Origin: CAWBYL01 sp963793025
Lineage (GTDB): Bacteria > Actinomycetota > Acidimicrobiia > Acidimicrobiales > Acidimicrobilacustridaceae
DNA: 64,000 bases
Reading direction: 5' to 3'
Assembly (NCBI GenBank): GCA_963793025.1
Contig: CAWBYL010000002.1
Location: forward strand, 186,001 to 250,000
In this document: piece after piece, positions 42,385-50,911 of the stretch
Layout: every line of letters starts with the position of its first letter
How positions within the stretch are numbered: position 1 is the stretch's first letter
Position numbers and translations under genes: made by a program
The notes under the pieces: model-generated
Database searches by the model: none
The model's input: the letters and a program-made list of their open reading frames with translations, nothing else
Told to the model about the DNA's origin: nothing

Positions 42385-43032
42385 ATGGCAGATCAGGCCC
42401 ACTTCGCCGAGCAGGCGATGGAGTACATGCCCGCGCTGTACTCGGCCGCGCTGCGCATGACCCGCAACGGGGCCGATGCCGAGGACCTCGTGCAGGAGAC
42501 CTACCTGAAGGCCTATCGGGGCTTCGGTGGCTTTCAGGACGGGACGAACCTCAAGGCCTGGCTCTACCGGATCCTCACCAACACCTTCATCAACTCGTAC
42601 CGGTCGAAGAAGCGCCGCCCCGACGAGACGGAGCTCGACGAGGTCGAGGATCTCTACCTGTACCGCCGCCTCGGCGGTCTCGAGGCCGCCCGGGCGTCCC
42701 GCAGCGCCGAGGACGAGCTCATGGACTGGTTCACCGACACCGAGGTGAAGGACGCCATCGAGGACCTCCCGGACCAGTTCCGCATGGCGGTCCTGCTCGC
42801 CGACGTCGAGGGTTTCTCCTACAAGGAGATCGCCGAGATCCTCGACATCCCCATCGGAACCGTGATGAGTCGCCTCCATCGGGGAAGAAAGTCGCTGCAG
42901 AAGCAGTTGTACGACTATGCCCTCCAACGAGGGCTCACCGGACGGTCCCCATCGGGGCTGGACGGTGCAGGGACCACCGAGTCCGCTGATCGCCAGCCCG
43001 CCCGTTCGGGCGCCGCCCACGAGACCGACTGA
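42385..43032 (+). CDS. sigR: Redox-responsive ECF sigma factor (SigR/SigH type)
   Basis: 215 aa. Region 2 (AALRMTRNGADAEDLVQETYLKAYRGF...LKAWLYRILTNTFINSYR) and region 4 (DLPDQFRMAVLLADVEGFSYKEIAEILDIPIGTVMSRLHRGRKSL) match SigR/SigH closely. The cognate ZAS anti-sigma follows 3 bp after the stop. It controls thiol-oxidative stress genes in relatives, consistent with mycothiol use (mscR in this window). TAGGAT (42370-42375) ends 9 nt before the ATG. No clear GGAAT-GTT autoregulatory promoter was found just upstream. Confidence 0.92.
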   Translation: MADQAHFAEQAMEYMPALYSAALRMTRNGADAEDLVQETYLKAYRGFGGFQDGTNLKAWLYRILTNTFINSYRSKKRRPDETELDEVEDLYLYRRLGGLEAARASRSAEDELMDWFTDTEVKDAIEDLPDQFRMAVLLADVEGFSYKEIAEILDIPIGTVMSRLHRGRKSLQKQLYDYALQRGLTGRSPSGLDGAGTTESADRQPARSGAAHETD

Positions 43033-43035
43033 GCC

Positions 43036-43341
43036 ATGGCCGACCACGCCCATCACGAGCCGACCAACTGCGAGGAGGCCCTCGCCGAGGTCTACACCTA
43101 CCTCGACGGAGAGCTCACCGACGAGAAGCGCCAGCTCATCGCCGCCCATCTCGAGGGCTGCAACCCCTGCGTGGAGGTCTTCGACTTCGAGGCGGAGCTG
43201 CGAATGGTGATCTCCACCCGGGCCAAGACCGACGACTGTCCCGAGGCCCTGCGCCTGCGAATCGCCGAGAAGATCACCTACCTCAGCACGACCCTCCACC
43301 CCGAGGGTGACGATGAGGGAACCCCCCCGAGCGACGCGTAG
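43036..43341 (+). CDS. rsrA: Zinc-binding anti-sigma factor (RsrA-like)
   Basis: 101 aa ZAS protein. Zinc and redox ligands: C12, H38-x3-C42-x2-C45 (HLEGCNPC). In RsrA, oxidation of such Cys releases zinc and frees SigR. A further Cys (DDCPEALR) lies in the C-terminal half. Its TAG stop is also the first three bases of the TAGGAT box serving the next small gene. Confidence 0.92.
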   Translation: MADHAHHEPTNCEEALAEVYTYLDGELTDEKRQLIAAHLEGCNPCVEVFDFEAELRMVISTRAKTDDCPEALRLRIAEKITYLSTTLHPEGDDEGTPPSDA

Positions 43342-43352
43342 GATCGCCGCCC

Positions 43353-43487
43353 ATGGGAATCCTGTTCGCGAAGGTCTGGACCTACTGGATCTCGGTGGCG
43401 CTCGTGGCCGGCGCCATCCTCCTCGTCCTCAGCATCGTCGGCATGTACCTGTACAAGGTGGTCATGCCGAAGTACCCGAAGCGCTGA
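43353..43487 (+). CDS. 44-aa single-pass membrane protein
   Basis: Small ORF, MGILFAKVWTYWISVALVA followed by a hydrophobic stretch and the basic tail YKVVMPKYPKR. One transmembrane helix (about 10-36) with positive ends. TAGGAT (43339-43344) ends 8 nt before the ATG, implying a leaderless transcript of its own. It lies between rsrA and the zincin gene (3-bp gap to the latter). Function unknown. Confidence 0.75.
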   Translation: MGILFAKVWTYWISVALVAGAILLVLSIVGMYLYKVVMPKYPKR

Positions 43488-43490
43488 TCG

Positions 43491-44564
43491 ATGGCGGGAG
43501 CGGTCGACTGGGCCTTCGCTGAACGGGTTGCGGTCCGCGCCGCCGGCCGTGAGCCCTTTGCCGAGAGCTACCACTACGCCGCCCTCCAGCCCGACTTCGA
43601 CCGGCTGACCGCCCAGGCCGAAGGTCTGGTCGAGGCCGAGACCGGCCTTCGCTCCCTGGCCGGCCCGGCCCGGGCCCGGGTCACCGATCGCACCGGGTGG
43701 GTGCGGGCCAACCTGTCCTCGTTCCAGCGCCTGCTGCGCCCGCTCCTCGAGAAGTTCGACGATCGCGTCGGCTCCGGATTCGCCGCTCCGCTCACCACCC
43801 GGCTGGCCGGGGCCGAGTTGGGCATGCTGCTCGGCTGGATGTCGACCCGGGTCCTCGGCCAGTACGACCTCCTCGTGATCGAGGAGGAGAACCCCCAGGA
43901 CCAGGACATCGTCTACTACGTCGGTCCGAACGTGCTGGCCCTCGAGAAGCAGCACGCCTTCCCGCCCGACCAGTTCCGGTTGTGGCTGGCCCTGCACGAG
44001 GTCACCCACCGTGCCCAGTTCACCGGCGTGCCCTGGCTGCGACCCCACTTCATCGGTCTCGTCCACCAGACCCTCGGCGCCGTCGATCCCGATCCGAAGC
44101 GCCTGTTCGACGCCGTCGGCCGGCTGGGCGACTCCATCCGAGCCGGCCAGAACCCGCTCGCCGACGGCGGACTGGTCAACCTCATCGCCGGTCCCGAACA
44201 ACGAGCGGTGCTCGATCAGGTGAGCGGCATGATGAGCCTGCTCGAGGGCCATGGCGACGTCACCATGGACCGCGCCGGCGAGGGCCTGGTACCCAGTGCC
44301 GCTCGCTTCGGTCGGGTCCTGAACCAACGTCGTGAGTCGGCCAGCGGGCTCAACCGGTTGTTCCAGCAGTTGATCGGGCTCGAGGCCAAGCTCAGCCAGT
44401 ACGCCCAGGGCGAGGCGTTCATCGCCGAGGTGGAGCGAGCCGGCGGCACGGACCTGCTCTCCCGGGCCTGGGAGGCTCCCGCCCACCTGCCCAGCCTCGT
44501 CGAGATCCGCGAGCCGTACCGGTGGATCGAGCGCATGGGCGCGGCCCTCCCCGCCGCCGGCTGA
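43491..44564 (+). CDS. Zinc-dependent metalloprotease-fold protein (DUF2342 / F420-associated zincin)
   Basis: 357 aa. The zincin motif HEVTHRAQF (H169, E170, H173) and a downstream LLEGHGDVTMD segment (third ligand region) define the zincin-2/DUF2342 family. Members occur almost only in actinobacteria and sit next to tilS and hpt. The family has been linked to coenzyme F420 by co-occurrence; no substrate is known. It follows the 44-aa membrane protein by 3 bp and precedes tilS by 13 bp, so it is probably co-transcribed. Confidence 0.9.
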   Translation: MAGAVDWAFAERVAVRAAGREPFAESYHYAALQPDFDRLTAQAEGLVEAETGLRSLAGPARARVTDRTGWVRANLSSFQRLLRPLLEKFDDRVGSGFAAPLTTRLAGAELGMLLGWMSTRVLGQYDLLVIEEENPQDQDIVYYVGPNVLALEKQHAFPPDQFRLWLALHEVTHRAQFTGVPWLRPHFIGLVHQTLGAVDPDPKRLFDAVGRLGDSIRAGQNPLADGGLVNLIAGPEQRAVLDQVSGMMSLLEGHGDVTMDRAGEGLVPSAARFGRVLNQRRESASGLNRLFQQLIGLEAKLSQYAQGEAFIAEVERAGGTDLLSRAWEAPAHLPSLVEIREPYRWIERMGAALPAAG

Positions 44565-44577
44565 TCCGGGTCGGGCC

Positions 44578-45489
44578 GTGGCCGACGACGGCTCCTCCCT
44601 CGCCGAACGCCACCGCCTCCTCGTCGAGCGCTGCGCCTTTCCGCCCGCCGGCACCTCGCTCACCTGTGGTGTGTCCGGCGGCGCCGACTCCCTCGCCCTG
44701 CTGGTGTTGGCCGTGGCTGCCGGCTGCGTCGTCACCGCGGTGCACGTCGATCACGGTCTGCGGCCCGGATCGGCGGCGGAGGCGACGGTGGTGCAGGACG
44801 CGGCCCGACGGTTCGGGGCCCGCTACGAGGGGGTCGTCGTCGAGGTGGGGGAGGGCCCCAACCTCGAAGGGCGGGCCCGGGTGGCTCGCTTCGCCGCCCT
44901 CGGTCCCCGTGCCGCCCTCGGCCACACCGCCGACGACAGGGCGGAGACCATGGTCATCAATCTGTTGCGGGGGGCAGGCCTCGACGGCCTCGGCGTGCTC
45001 CGACCCGACCCCCGCCATCCCATCGTCGGTCTCCGACGGGCCGACACCCACGCCCTGTGCGCCGAGGAGGGCCTCGACCCCGTCGTCGATCCTTCGAACT
45101 CGGACCCGGCGTTCCTCCGGAACCGGATCCGCCACGAGGCCCTGCCGCTGCTGGCCGAGATCGCCGGACGCGATCTCGTACCCGTCCTCGTGCGCCAGGC
45201 CGAATTGCTGGGCGACGTCGCCGACCACCTGGCCCTCGAAGCCGGCGTCCTCGACGTCCTCGACGCCCGGGGCCTGACTGACGCCCCGGTGGCGGTGGCC
45301 CGCGTCGCGGTGCGGGCCTGGCTGCGGGCCGAGGAGGACGACCGTCACCCACCCGACGCGGCCACCGTCGAGCGGGTCCTGGCCGTCGCCGGTGGTGCCG
45401 CCCTGGCCACCGATGTCGGTCGTGGTCGTCGGGTCGAGCGCAGCGGTGGCCGTCTCCGCCTGGTGGCGTCGCCCACCCCCCACGGCTAG
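44578..45489 (+). CDS. tilS: tRNA(Ile)-lysidine synthetase
   Basis: 303 aa N-type PP-loop ATPase that modifies C34 of tRNA-Ile(CAU) to lysidine. PP-loop CGVSGGADSLALL (SGGADS at 33-38), then HVDHGLRPGS and the GHTADDRAETMVINLLRGAGL motif, all intact. It lacks the long C-terminal TilS domains of E. coli, as usual in actinobacteria. GTG start. Its TAG stop overlaps the TAGGTT box of hpt. Confidence 0.93.
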   Translation: MADDGSSLAERHRLLVERCAFPPAGTSLTCGVSGGADSLALLVLAVAAGCVVTAVHVDHGLRPGSAAEATVVQDAARRFGARYEGVVVEVGEGPNLEGRARVARFAALGPRAALGHTADDRAETMVINLLRGAGLDGLGVLRPDPRHPIVGLRRADTHALCAEEGLDPVVDPSNSDPAFLRNRIRHEALPLLAEIAGRDLVPVLVRQAELLGDVADHLALEAGVLDVLDARGLTDAPVAVARVAVRAWLRAEEDDRHPPDAATVERVLAVAGGAALATDVGRGRRVERSGGRLRLVASPTPHG

Positions 45490-45500
45490 GTTCGCCGGCC

Positions 45501-46085
45501 GTGCCCGGAACGAGCGAGACCCCCGTCCACCATCCGAGTCCGGACGATGATCCGAACCTCGGCGAGGTCGTGGTCACCAAGGAAGCCCTGGAGCGTCGGC
45601 TGGTCGAGCTGGGTCAGGAGATCACCCGCGACTACGAGGGGCGGGCCCCGCTGTTGATCGGTGTCCTCAAGGGGGCGGCGATGTTCATGGCCGACATCGC
45701 CCGCCACATCGAGCTGCCGGTGGAGCTGGACTTCATGGCGGTCTCGTCCTACGGGAGCGCCACCAAGACCAGCGGTGTGGTCCGCATCGTGAAGGACCTC
45801 GACATCGACCTGGGCGGTCGTGACGTGATCGTGGTCGAGGACATCGTCGACAGCGGTCTGACCCTCAACTACCTGTTGAAGAACCTGGCGTCCCGCCACC
45901 CGGCCAGCCTCGAGGTGGTCGCCCTCCTCGTGAAGGACGGCGTGCAGAAGGTGAAGCCCGAGCTGCGCTACGTCGGGTTCCACCTGCCCAACACCTTCTT
46001 GGTCGGCTACGGCCTCGATGTGGCCGAGCGCTACCGCAACCTGGGAGACATCCGCACCTTCGTGGGCGAGGTCGGCGGACACTGA
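45501..46085 (+). CDS. hpt: Hypoxanthine phosphoribosyltransferase
   Basis: 194 aa. The PRPP-binding loop VIVVEDIVDSGLTL and flexible-loop region FMAVSSYGSATKTSG are characteristic; YVGFHLPNTFLVGYGLDVAERYRNL is the C-terminal base-recognition part. It salvages hypoxanthine (and guanine) to IMP/GMP and complements adenosine deaminase in the same window. TAGGTT (45487-45492) ends 8 nt before the GTG, so it is probably leaderless. Confidence 0.95.
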   Translation: MPGTSETPVHHPSPDDDPNLGEVVVTKEALERRLVELGQEITRDYEGRAPLLIGVLKGAAMFMADIARHIELPVELDFMAVSSYGSATKTSGVVRIVKDLDIDLGGRDVIVVEDIVDSGLTLNYLLKNLASRHPASLEVVALLVKDGVQKVKPELRYVGFHLPNTFLVGYGLDVAERYRNLGDIRTFVGEVGGH

Positions 46086-46160
46086 GCCCCGGGGCCGGGT
46101 CGGAGGCACCCGTCGTCCGGGCGCGCTCGCGGCCCACGTCGACCGGTACCCTCGGCGGTC

Positions 46161-48068
46161 GTGGCACCCCGTCAAACCCCCCGCTCGCGGCGTCGCTGGC
46201 TCATTCCGGCTGCGCTGGTGGTGATCGTCGTGGTGGCGTTGGTCCTGCTCCAGGTGCTGCGCTCGGACGACCGCACCAACCTCGACCTGGGTGACTACGA
46301 GCAGCGGCTGGCCGCCGGCGAGGTCCAGACGGCGACCTTCCTCGACCGCTCCAACGCAGTACAGGGCGACCTCACCGACGGATCGAGCTACCACGTCGAC
46401 TACCCGGCCGACTACGCCTCCACACTGACGACCAAGGTCCTCGACGCCGGCGTCGAGGTGGACACCGACGCCCAGCAGGAGTCCCTCTGGAGCTCGCTGC
46501 TGATCCAGCTCCTGCCCATCCTCCTGCTCATCGGCGCCTTCGCCTGGCTGCTCAGCAACATGGGAGGGGGAGCCAACGTCCTCCGGTTCGGCAAGTCGAA
46601 GGCCCGGCGGGCCAACCGCGACGAGCCCGAGGTGACCTTCGCCGACGTGGCCGGCTGCGACGAGGCCCTCGAGGAGCTCGGTGAGATCCGGGACTTCCTC
46701 GCCGATCCGGAGCGCTTCTTGGCCATGGGCGCCCGGATCCCCAAGGGTGTCCTGCTGTTCGGTCCGCCGGGCACCGGGAAGACCCTCCTGGCCCGAGCTG
46801 TGGCCGGCGAGGCGGGAGCGCCGTTCTTCTCCATCTCCGGCTCGGACTTCGTCGAGATGTTCGTCGGGGTGGGTGCGAGCCGGGTCCGGGACTTGTTCGA
46901 GCAAGCCAAGCAGGAGGCTCCGGCGATCATCTTCGTCGACGAGATCGACGCCGTGGGCCGCCACCGGGGCACCGGACTGGGCGGGGGTCACGACGAGCGG
47001 GAGCAGACGCTCAACCAGCTCCTGGTGGAGATGGACGGCTTCGATCCCACCGCCGGCGTCATCCTCATCGCCGCCACCAACCGGCCCGACATCCTCGATC
47101 CCGCCCTGCTGCGTCCGGGGCGATTCGACCGCCAGATCGTCATCGACCAGCCGGACCTGATCGGTCGCCGAGCGATCCTCGACGTCCACGCCCACGGTAA
47201 GCCCTTCGCCCCCGACGTCGATCTCGACATCCTGGCCCGGCGGACCCCGGGCTTCACCGGCGCCGACCTGGCCAACACCCTCAACGAGGCGGCGCTGCTC
47301 GCCGCCCGCCGCCGGGAGACCACGATCTCCATGCGCGAGTGCGAGGAGGCGATCGACCGCATCCTCGCCGGGCCCGAACGGGCCAGCCGGGTCATGTCCG
47401 ACCGTGAGAAGCGCGTCGTGGCCTACCACGAGGCGGGGCACGCCCTCGTCGGGCACGTGCTCCCCAACACCGATCCGATCCACAAGGTGTCGATCATCGC
47501 CAGGGGCCGGGCGTTGGGCTGGACCCTCGCCCTCCCCACCGAGGACCGCATGCTGCGCACCCGAGCCGAGCTGCTCGACCAGATGGCCATGCTGCTCGGT
47601 GGCCGCACTGCCGAGGAGCTCATCTTCGGGGATCCGACGACCGGCGCGGCCGACGACATCGACCGGGCCACCCAGATCGCCCGGGCCATGGTCACCGAGT
47701 ACGGCATGAGCGAGGCCCTCGGCCCCCAGCACCTGGGCCGTCGGGGCCACGAGCCCTTCCTCGGGCGTGACATGGGCGGGGAGCCCGAGTACGGGGGCGA
47801 GGTGGCCTCGGCCATCGACGCCGAAGTCTCTCGTCTCCTCGCCGAGGCCCGGGCCGAGGCCCGCGAGATCCTCACCCTGCGTCGAGCGGCCCTCGACCGG
47901 CTGGCCGACGCCCTCGTGGAGCACGAGACCCTCGCCGATCCTCAGCTGCTGGAACTGCTCTCCCACGGCGAGCTGTCCGCCCGCCAGGGGAATGAGCGAC
48001 CCACCGAGGATGCTGAACATCCGCAGGCCCGCCCCGAGGCCGGCCTTCGTCCCGGAGAGCAGACATGA
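46161..48068 (+). CDS. ftsH: ATP-dependent zinc metalloprotease FtsH
   Basis: 635 aa membrane AAA+ protease. N-terminal helix (about 9-30), small extracytoplasmic domain, second helix (about 112-135). AAA domain with Walker A GPPGTGKT (201-208), Walker B IIFVDEIDAVGRHRG, SRH region (ATNRPDILDPALLRPGRFDRQ); protease zinc site H423-EAG-H427. TACCCT (46147-46152) ends 8 nt before the GTG, suggesting a leaderless message. ATGA overlap with folE, a common ftsH-folE arrangement. Confidence 0.97.
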   Translation: MAPRQTPRSRRRWLIPAALVVIVVVALVLLQVLRSDDRTNLDLGDYEQRLAAGEVQTATFLDRSNAVQGDLTDGSSYHVDYPADYASTLTTKVLDAGVEVDTDAQQESLWSSLLIQLLPILLLIGAFAWLLSNMGGGANVLRFGKSKARRANRDEPEVTFADVAGCDEALEELGEIRDFLADPERFLAMGARIPKGVLLFGPPGTGKTLLARAVAGEAGAPFFSISGSDFVEMFVGVGASRVRDLFEQAKQEAPAIIFVDEIDAVGRHRGTGLGGGHDEREQTLNQLLVEMDGFDPTAGVILIAATNRPDILDPALLRPGRFDRQIVIDQPDLIGRRAILDVHAHGKPFAPDVDLDILARRTPGFTGADLANTLNEAALLAARRRETTISMRECEEAIDRILAGPERASRVMSDREKRVVAYHEAGHALVGHVLPNTDPIHKVSIIARGRALGWTLALPTEDRMLRTRAELLDQMAMLLGGRTAEELIFGDPTTGAADDIDRATQIARAMVTEYGMSEALGPQHLGRRGHEPFLGRDMGGEPEYGGEVASAIDAEVSRLLAEARAEAREILTLRRAALDRLADALVEHETLADPQLLELLSHGELSARQGNERPTEDAEHPQARPEAGLRPGEQT

Positions 48069-48742
48069 CCGAACCCATCAGCGCCGTCCCCGTCGTCGAC
48101 GATCGGCTGGAGGACCCCGACGCCGAGGGACCGGCCCACTCCGACGCCCTCACCCGCACCGAGGCCATGCTGGCCCCCGTGGACCTGCCGCGGATCGCGG
48201 CAGCCGTGCGCGAGATCCTCATCGCCATCGGTGAGGACCCCGACCGTGACGGTCTCCTCGACACCCCCGACCGCGTGGCCCGGATGTACGCCGAGGTGTT
48301 CTCCGGTCTGCGCGAGGTGCCCGATTCCCATCTGCAGGTGAGCTTCGAGGCCAACCACGACGAGATGGTGATGGTCCGGGACATCGCCCTCACGTCGATG
48401 TGCGAGCACCACCTCGTGCCCTTCATGGGCAAGGCCCACGTCGCCTACATCCCCGGGGCCGACGGCCGGGTCACCGGCCTGTCGAAGTTGGCCCGTCTGG
48501 TCGACGCCTACGCCAAACGTCCGCAGGTCCAGGAGCGGCTCACGGCTCAGATCGCCGACGAGATCGAACGCACCCTGCAGCCCCGCGGCGTCCTCGTCGT
48601 CATCGAGGCCGAGCACCTGTGCATGTCGATGCGCGGCGTCCGCAAGCCCGGATCCTCCACCGTCACCTCGTCGGTCCGCGGGCAGTTCCGGGACAGCACG
48701 GCCACGCGGTTCGAGGCCATGCGCTTCATCGAGCGCTCTTGA
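48065..48742 (+). CDS. folE: GTP cyclohydrolase I
   Basis: 225 aa. First step of folate synthesis, GTP to dihydroneopterin triphosphate. Zinc and active-site motifs: SMCEHHLVPFMGKAHVAYIP, GLSKLARLVDAYAKRPQVQE and CMSMRGVRKPGS. All catalytic residues are present. The N-terminal ~35 residues are extra. Starts inside the ftsH stop; folP starts inside its stop. Confidence 0.96.
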   Translation: MTEPISAVPVVDDRLEDPDAEGPAHSDALTRTEAMLAPVDLPRIAAAVREILIAIGEDPDRDGLLDTPDRVARMYAEVFSGLREVPDSHLQVSFEANHDEMVMVRDIALTSMCEHHLVPFMGKAHVAYIPGADGRVTGLSKLARLVDAYAKRPQVQERLTAQIADEIERTLQPRGVLVVIEAEHLCMSMRGVRKPGSSTVTSSVRGQFRDSTATRFEAMRFIERS

Positions 48743-49542
48743 CCGGTCAGCCCGAGGCTCGGACGGTCCCTCAGGTCATGGGGATCGTCAACGTCACCCC
48801 GGACTCGTTCAGCGACGGCGGCCGGTACCTCGATCCCGCATCGGCGATCGCCCACGGGCGGGTCCTGCTGGAGGAGGGCGCGGCGGTGGTGGACGTGGGC
48901 GGTGAGTCCACCCGCCCGGGCGCCGATCCGGTGTCGATCGACGTGGAGATCGAGCGGGTCGTCCCCGTCATCGAGGGCCTGGCCCCTCACGGTCGGGTCA
49001 GCATCGACACCCGCAAGGGGGAGGTGGCCCGCGCCGCGGTGGCCGCCGGCGCCACGCTCATCAACGACGTGTCAGCCGAACTGTGGCCGGTCGCCGCCGA
49101 GCTCGGCGTGGGCTGGGTGGCCATGCACATGCAGGGCGAGCCGGCGACCATGCAGGCCGACCCCCAGTACGAGGACGTGGTGGCCGAGGTGTGCCGTCAC
49201 CTCGCCGATCGGGCGGCGCGGGCGGCCGCCGCCGGGGTCCCGGAGATCTGGGTCGACCCCGGTTTCGGCTTCGGGAAGTCGCTCGAACACAACCTCGCGC
49301 TGCTGGCTCATCTCGATCGGGTGGTCGATCTCGGGTGGCCGGTGCTCATCGGCACCAGCCGGAAGGGCTCGCTCGGACGCATCCTGGCCGACTCCGACGA
49401 TGTCCGCGATCCCGTTCCCCCCACCGATCGCCTCGCTGCATCGATCGCCACCGAGGTGTGGGCGATGCTCCGTGGCGCGCGGATGGTGCGGGTGCACGAC
49501 GTCGCGGCCGGCATCCAGGCCGCCAAAGTCGTGGCAGCATGA
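48739..49542 (+). CDS. folP: Dihydropteroate synthase
   Basis: 267 aa TIM barrel joining pABA to the pterin. Motifs: MGIVNVTPDSFSDGG, DVGGESTRPGA, NDVSAE and the GFGFGKS segment. The chosen TTG 48739 overlaps the folE stop (TTGA). The alternative ATG 48778 (directly at MGIVNVTP) would give a 254-aa protein. Followed by a pseudo-phosphatase gene with an ATGA overlap. Confidence 0.94.
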   Translation: MTGQPEARTVPQVMGIVNVTPDSFSDGGRYLDPASAIAHGRVLLEEGAAVVDVGGESTRPGADPVSIDVEIERVVPVIEGLAPHGRVSIDTRKGEVARAAVAAGATLINDVSAELWPVAAELGVGWVAMHMQGEPATMQADPQYEDVVAEVCRHLADRAARAAAAGVPEIWVDPGFGFGKSLEHNLALLAHLDRVVDLGWPVLIGTSRKGSLGRILADSDDVRDPVPPTDRLAASIATEVWAMLRGARMVRVHDVAAGIQAAKVVAA

Positions 49543-50060
49543 GCGTCGTGGCCAGCAAGGGCAAATGGGCTCAGGGCATTCGCCCTCGCAACTTCCACTG
49601 GGTGATGACCGACCGACTCGCGGTGTGCGAGCGGCCCGGTGGTTACGGCGCGAACCATCGCAAGGTCCGCCGCCAGGAGGAGATCATCTGGGTGCGTGAG
49701 CAGGGCTTCACGTGCGTCATCTCGGTGATCTCCGCTCCCCACAACCTGCACAACTACGACGAGCTCGGCGTCGTGTGGCGTCACCGTCCGGTGCCCGACG
49801 ACGAGGTCGCGGCCTACGAGCAGGGACTGTTCACCGAGCTCCGCCAGCTGTTGGAGGCCGGTGAGCGGGTGCTCGTGCACGGTGAGGAGCTGGGTGACCG
49901 GGTGTGCGGCCTCATCGCCGGCTACCTGCTCTGGAACGGTCTCATCGAAGGGGCGCCCCGCACGGTCACCGTCGTGGAGCGTCTGACCCAACGCCAGCTC
50001 GGCCCGATCGGCCGGGAGCTCGTCGCAGTGGCCTCCAAGCTGCCTGCGCCCCGCGCCTGA
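49539..50060 (+). CDS. Dual-specificity-phosphatase-like protein lacking the catalytic Cys
   Basis: 173 aa, embedded in the folate operon between folP (ATGA overlap) and folB (16-bp gap). The pattern follows a DSP/PTP fold: FTCVISVISAPHNLHNYDELGVVWRHRPVPDDE, a helix ELRQLLEAGER, then VLVHGEELGDRVCGLIAGYLL where the P-loop HCx5R should be. Here it reads H114-G115-x5-R121, so the nucleophilic Cys is Gly. It is therefore predicted to bind phosphate-like ligands without hydrolysis, or to have another role. The fold assignment is by eye. Confidence 0.7.
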   Translation: MSVVASKGKWAQGIRPRNFHWVMTDRLAVCERPGGYGANHRKVRRQEEIIWVREQGFTCVISVISAPHNLHNYDELGVVWRHRPVPDDEVAAYEQGLFTELRQLLEAGERVLVHGEELGDRVCGLIAGYLLWNGLIEGAPRTVTVVERLTQRQLGPIGRELVAVASKLPAPRA

Positions 50061-50076
50061 GCGGTATCGCGACCCG

Positions 50077-50442
50077 ATGGCACCGACTGACCACATCGAG
50101 CTGCGCGGCCTCGTGCTGAGCGGGATCTGCGGCGCGCTCCCCGAGGAGCGCGATCGGCCCCAGCCCCTCGAGATCGACCTCGACGTCGTCGCCGACCTGG
50201 CCACCGCCGGCGCCTCCGACGACCTGGGCGACACCCTCGACTACGGCGCCATCACCGCCCGTGTCGAACAGGTCGTGGTCGGCGGCCGCCCCATGCTCCT
50301 GGAACACCTCGCCCAGCGCATCGCCGATGTCGTCCTGCAGGACGGCCGGGCCATCGCCGTGACCGTCTCCGTGCGCAAGCTGCGGCCTCCGGTCCCGCAG
50401 GTGCTGGCCACCTCCGGTGTCCGCATCACCCGGGAGCGTTGA
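50077..50442 (+). CDS. folB: Dihydroneopterin aldolase
   Basis: 121 aa. Family motifs IELRGLVLSGICGALPEE, DTLDYGAI and LLEHLAQRIADVVL are present, including the active-site Glu region. It cleaves dihydroneopterin to 6-hydroxymethyldihydropterin, feeding folK directly downstream. Confidence 0.94.
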   Translation: MAPTDHIELRGLVLSGICGALPEERDRPQPLEIDLDVVADLATAGASDDLGDTLDYGAITARVEQVVVGGRPMLLEHLAQRIADVVLQDGRAIAVTVSVRKLRPPVPQVLATSGVRITRER

Positions 50443-50443
50443 G

Positions 50444-50911
50444 TTGGCGCGTGCCCTTCTGAGCCTGGGCTCGAACATCGGCGACTCCTGGGGCCTGCTC
50501 CGTGAGGCCGTCGGATCGCTGACCGGGGTCGTCGCCGTCTCCCCCGTGTACCGCACCGACCCCGTCGGCGGTCCGTCCGGGCAGAACCCGTTCCTCAACG
50601 TCGTGGTCGCCCTCGACACGGATCTCACCGCCCGCCAGCTCCTCGGGGTCTGCCACCGCCTGGAGGCGGCGGCCAACCGGGTGCGGACGGTGCGATGGGG
50701 GCCGCGCACACTCGACGTCGACATCATCTGGATGGATGGTGTCACCGTGAACGAACCCGACCTCCAGGTCCCGCACCCCCGGATGCGGGTGCGGCGCTTC
50801 GTGATGGCCCCCCTCGCCGACATCGCCCCCGACCTGGTGGACGAGGACTGGCGGGAGCGGGCCGAGGGCCACGTCGAGCTGATGGGGCCGCTGGAGTCGC
50901 AGCCGGGATGA
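50444..50911 (+). CDS. folK: 6-hydroxymethyldihydropterin pyrophosphokinase
   Basis: 155 aa. RALLSLGSNIGDSWGLL at the start, the FLNVVVALDT strand, RWGPRTLDVDIIWMDG (metal Asp pair) and PHPRMRVRRFVMAPLADI near the end. TTG 50444 was chosen: GGGAG lies 8 nt upstream and the protein then begins where homologs do. A GTG at 50417 would overlap folB by 26 bp. It shares ATGA with the next gene. Confidence 0.93.
   Translation: MARALLSLGSNIGDSWGLLREAVGSLTGVVAVSPVYRTDPVGGPSGQNPFLNVVVALDTDLTARQLLGVCHRLEAAANRVRTVRWGPRTLDVDIIWMDGVTVNEPDLQVPHPRMRVRRFVMAPLADIAPDLVDEDWRERAEGHVELMGPLESQPG

Noticed and set aside
45486..48020. 844-codon antisense frame opposite hpt and ftsH
   Set aside because: Shadow of two conserved genes; no start signal or family resemblance.
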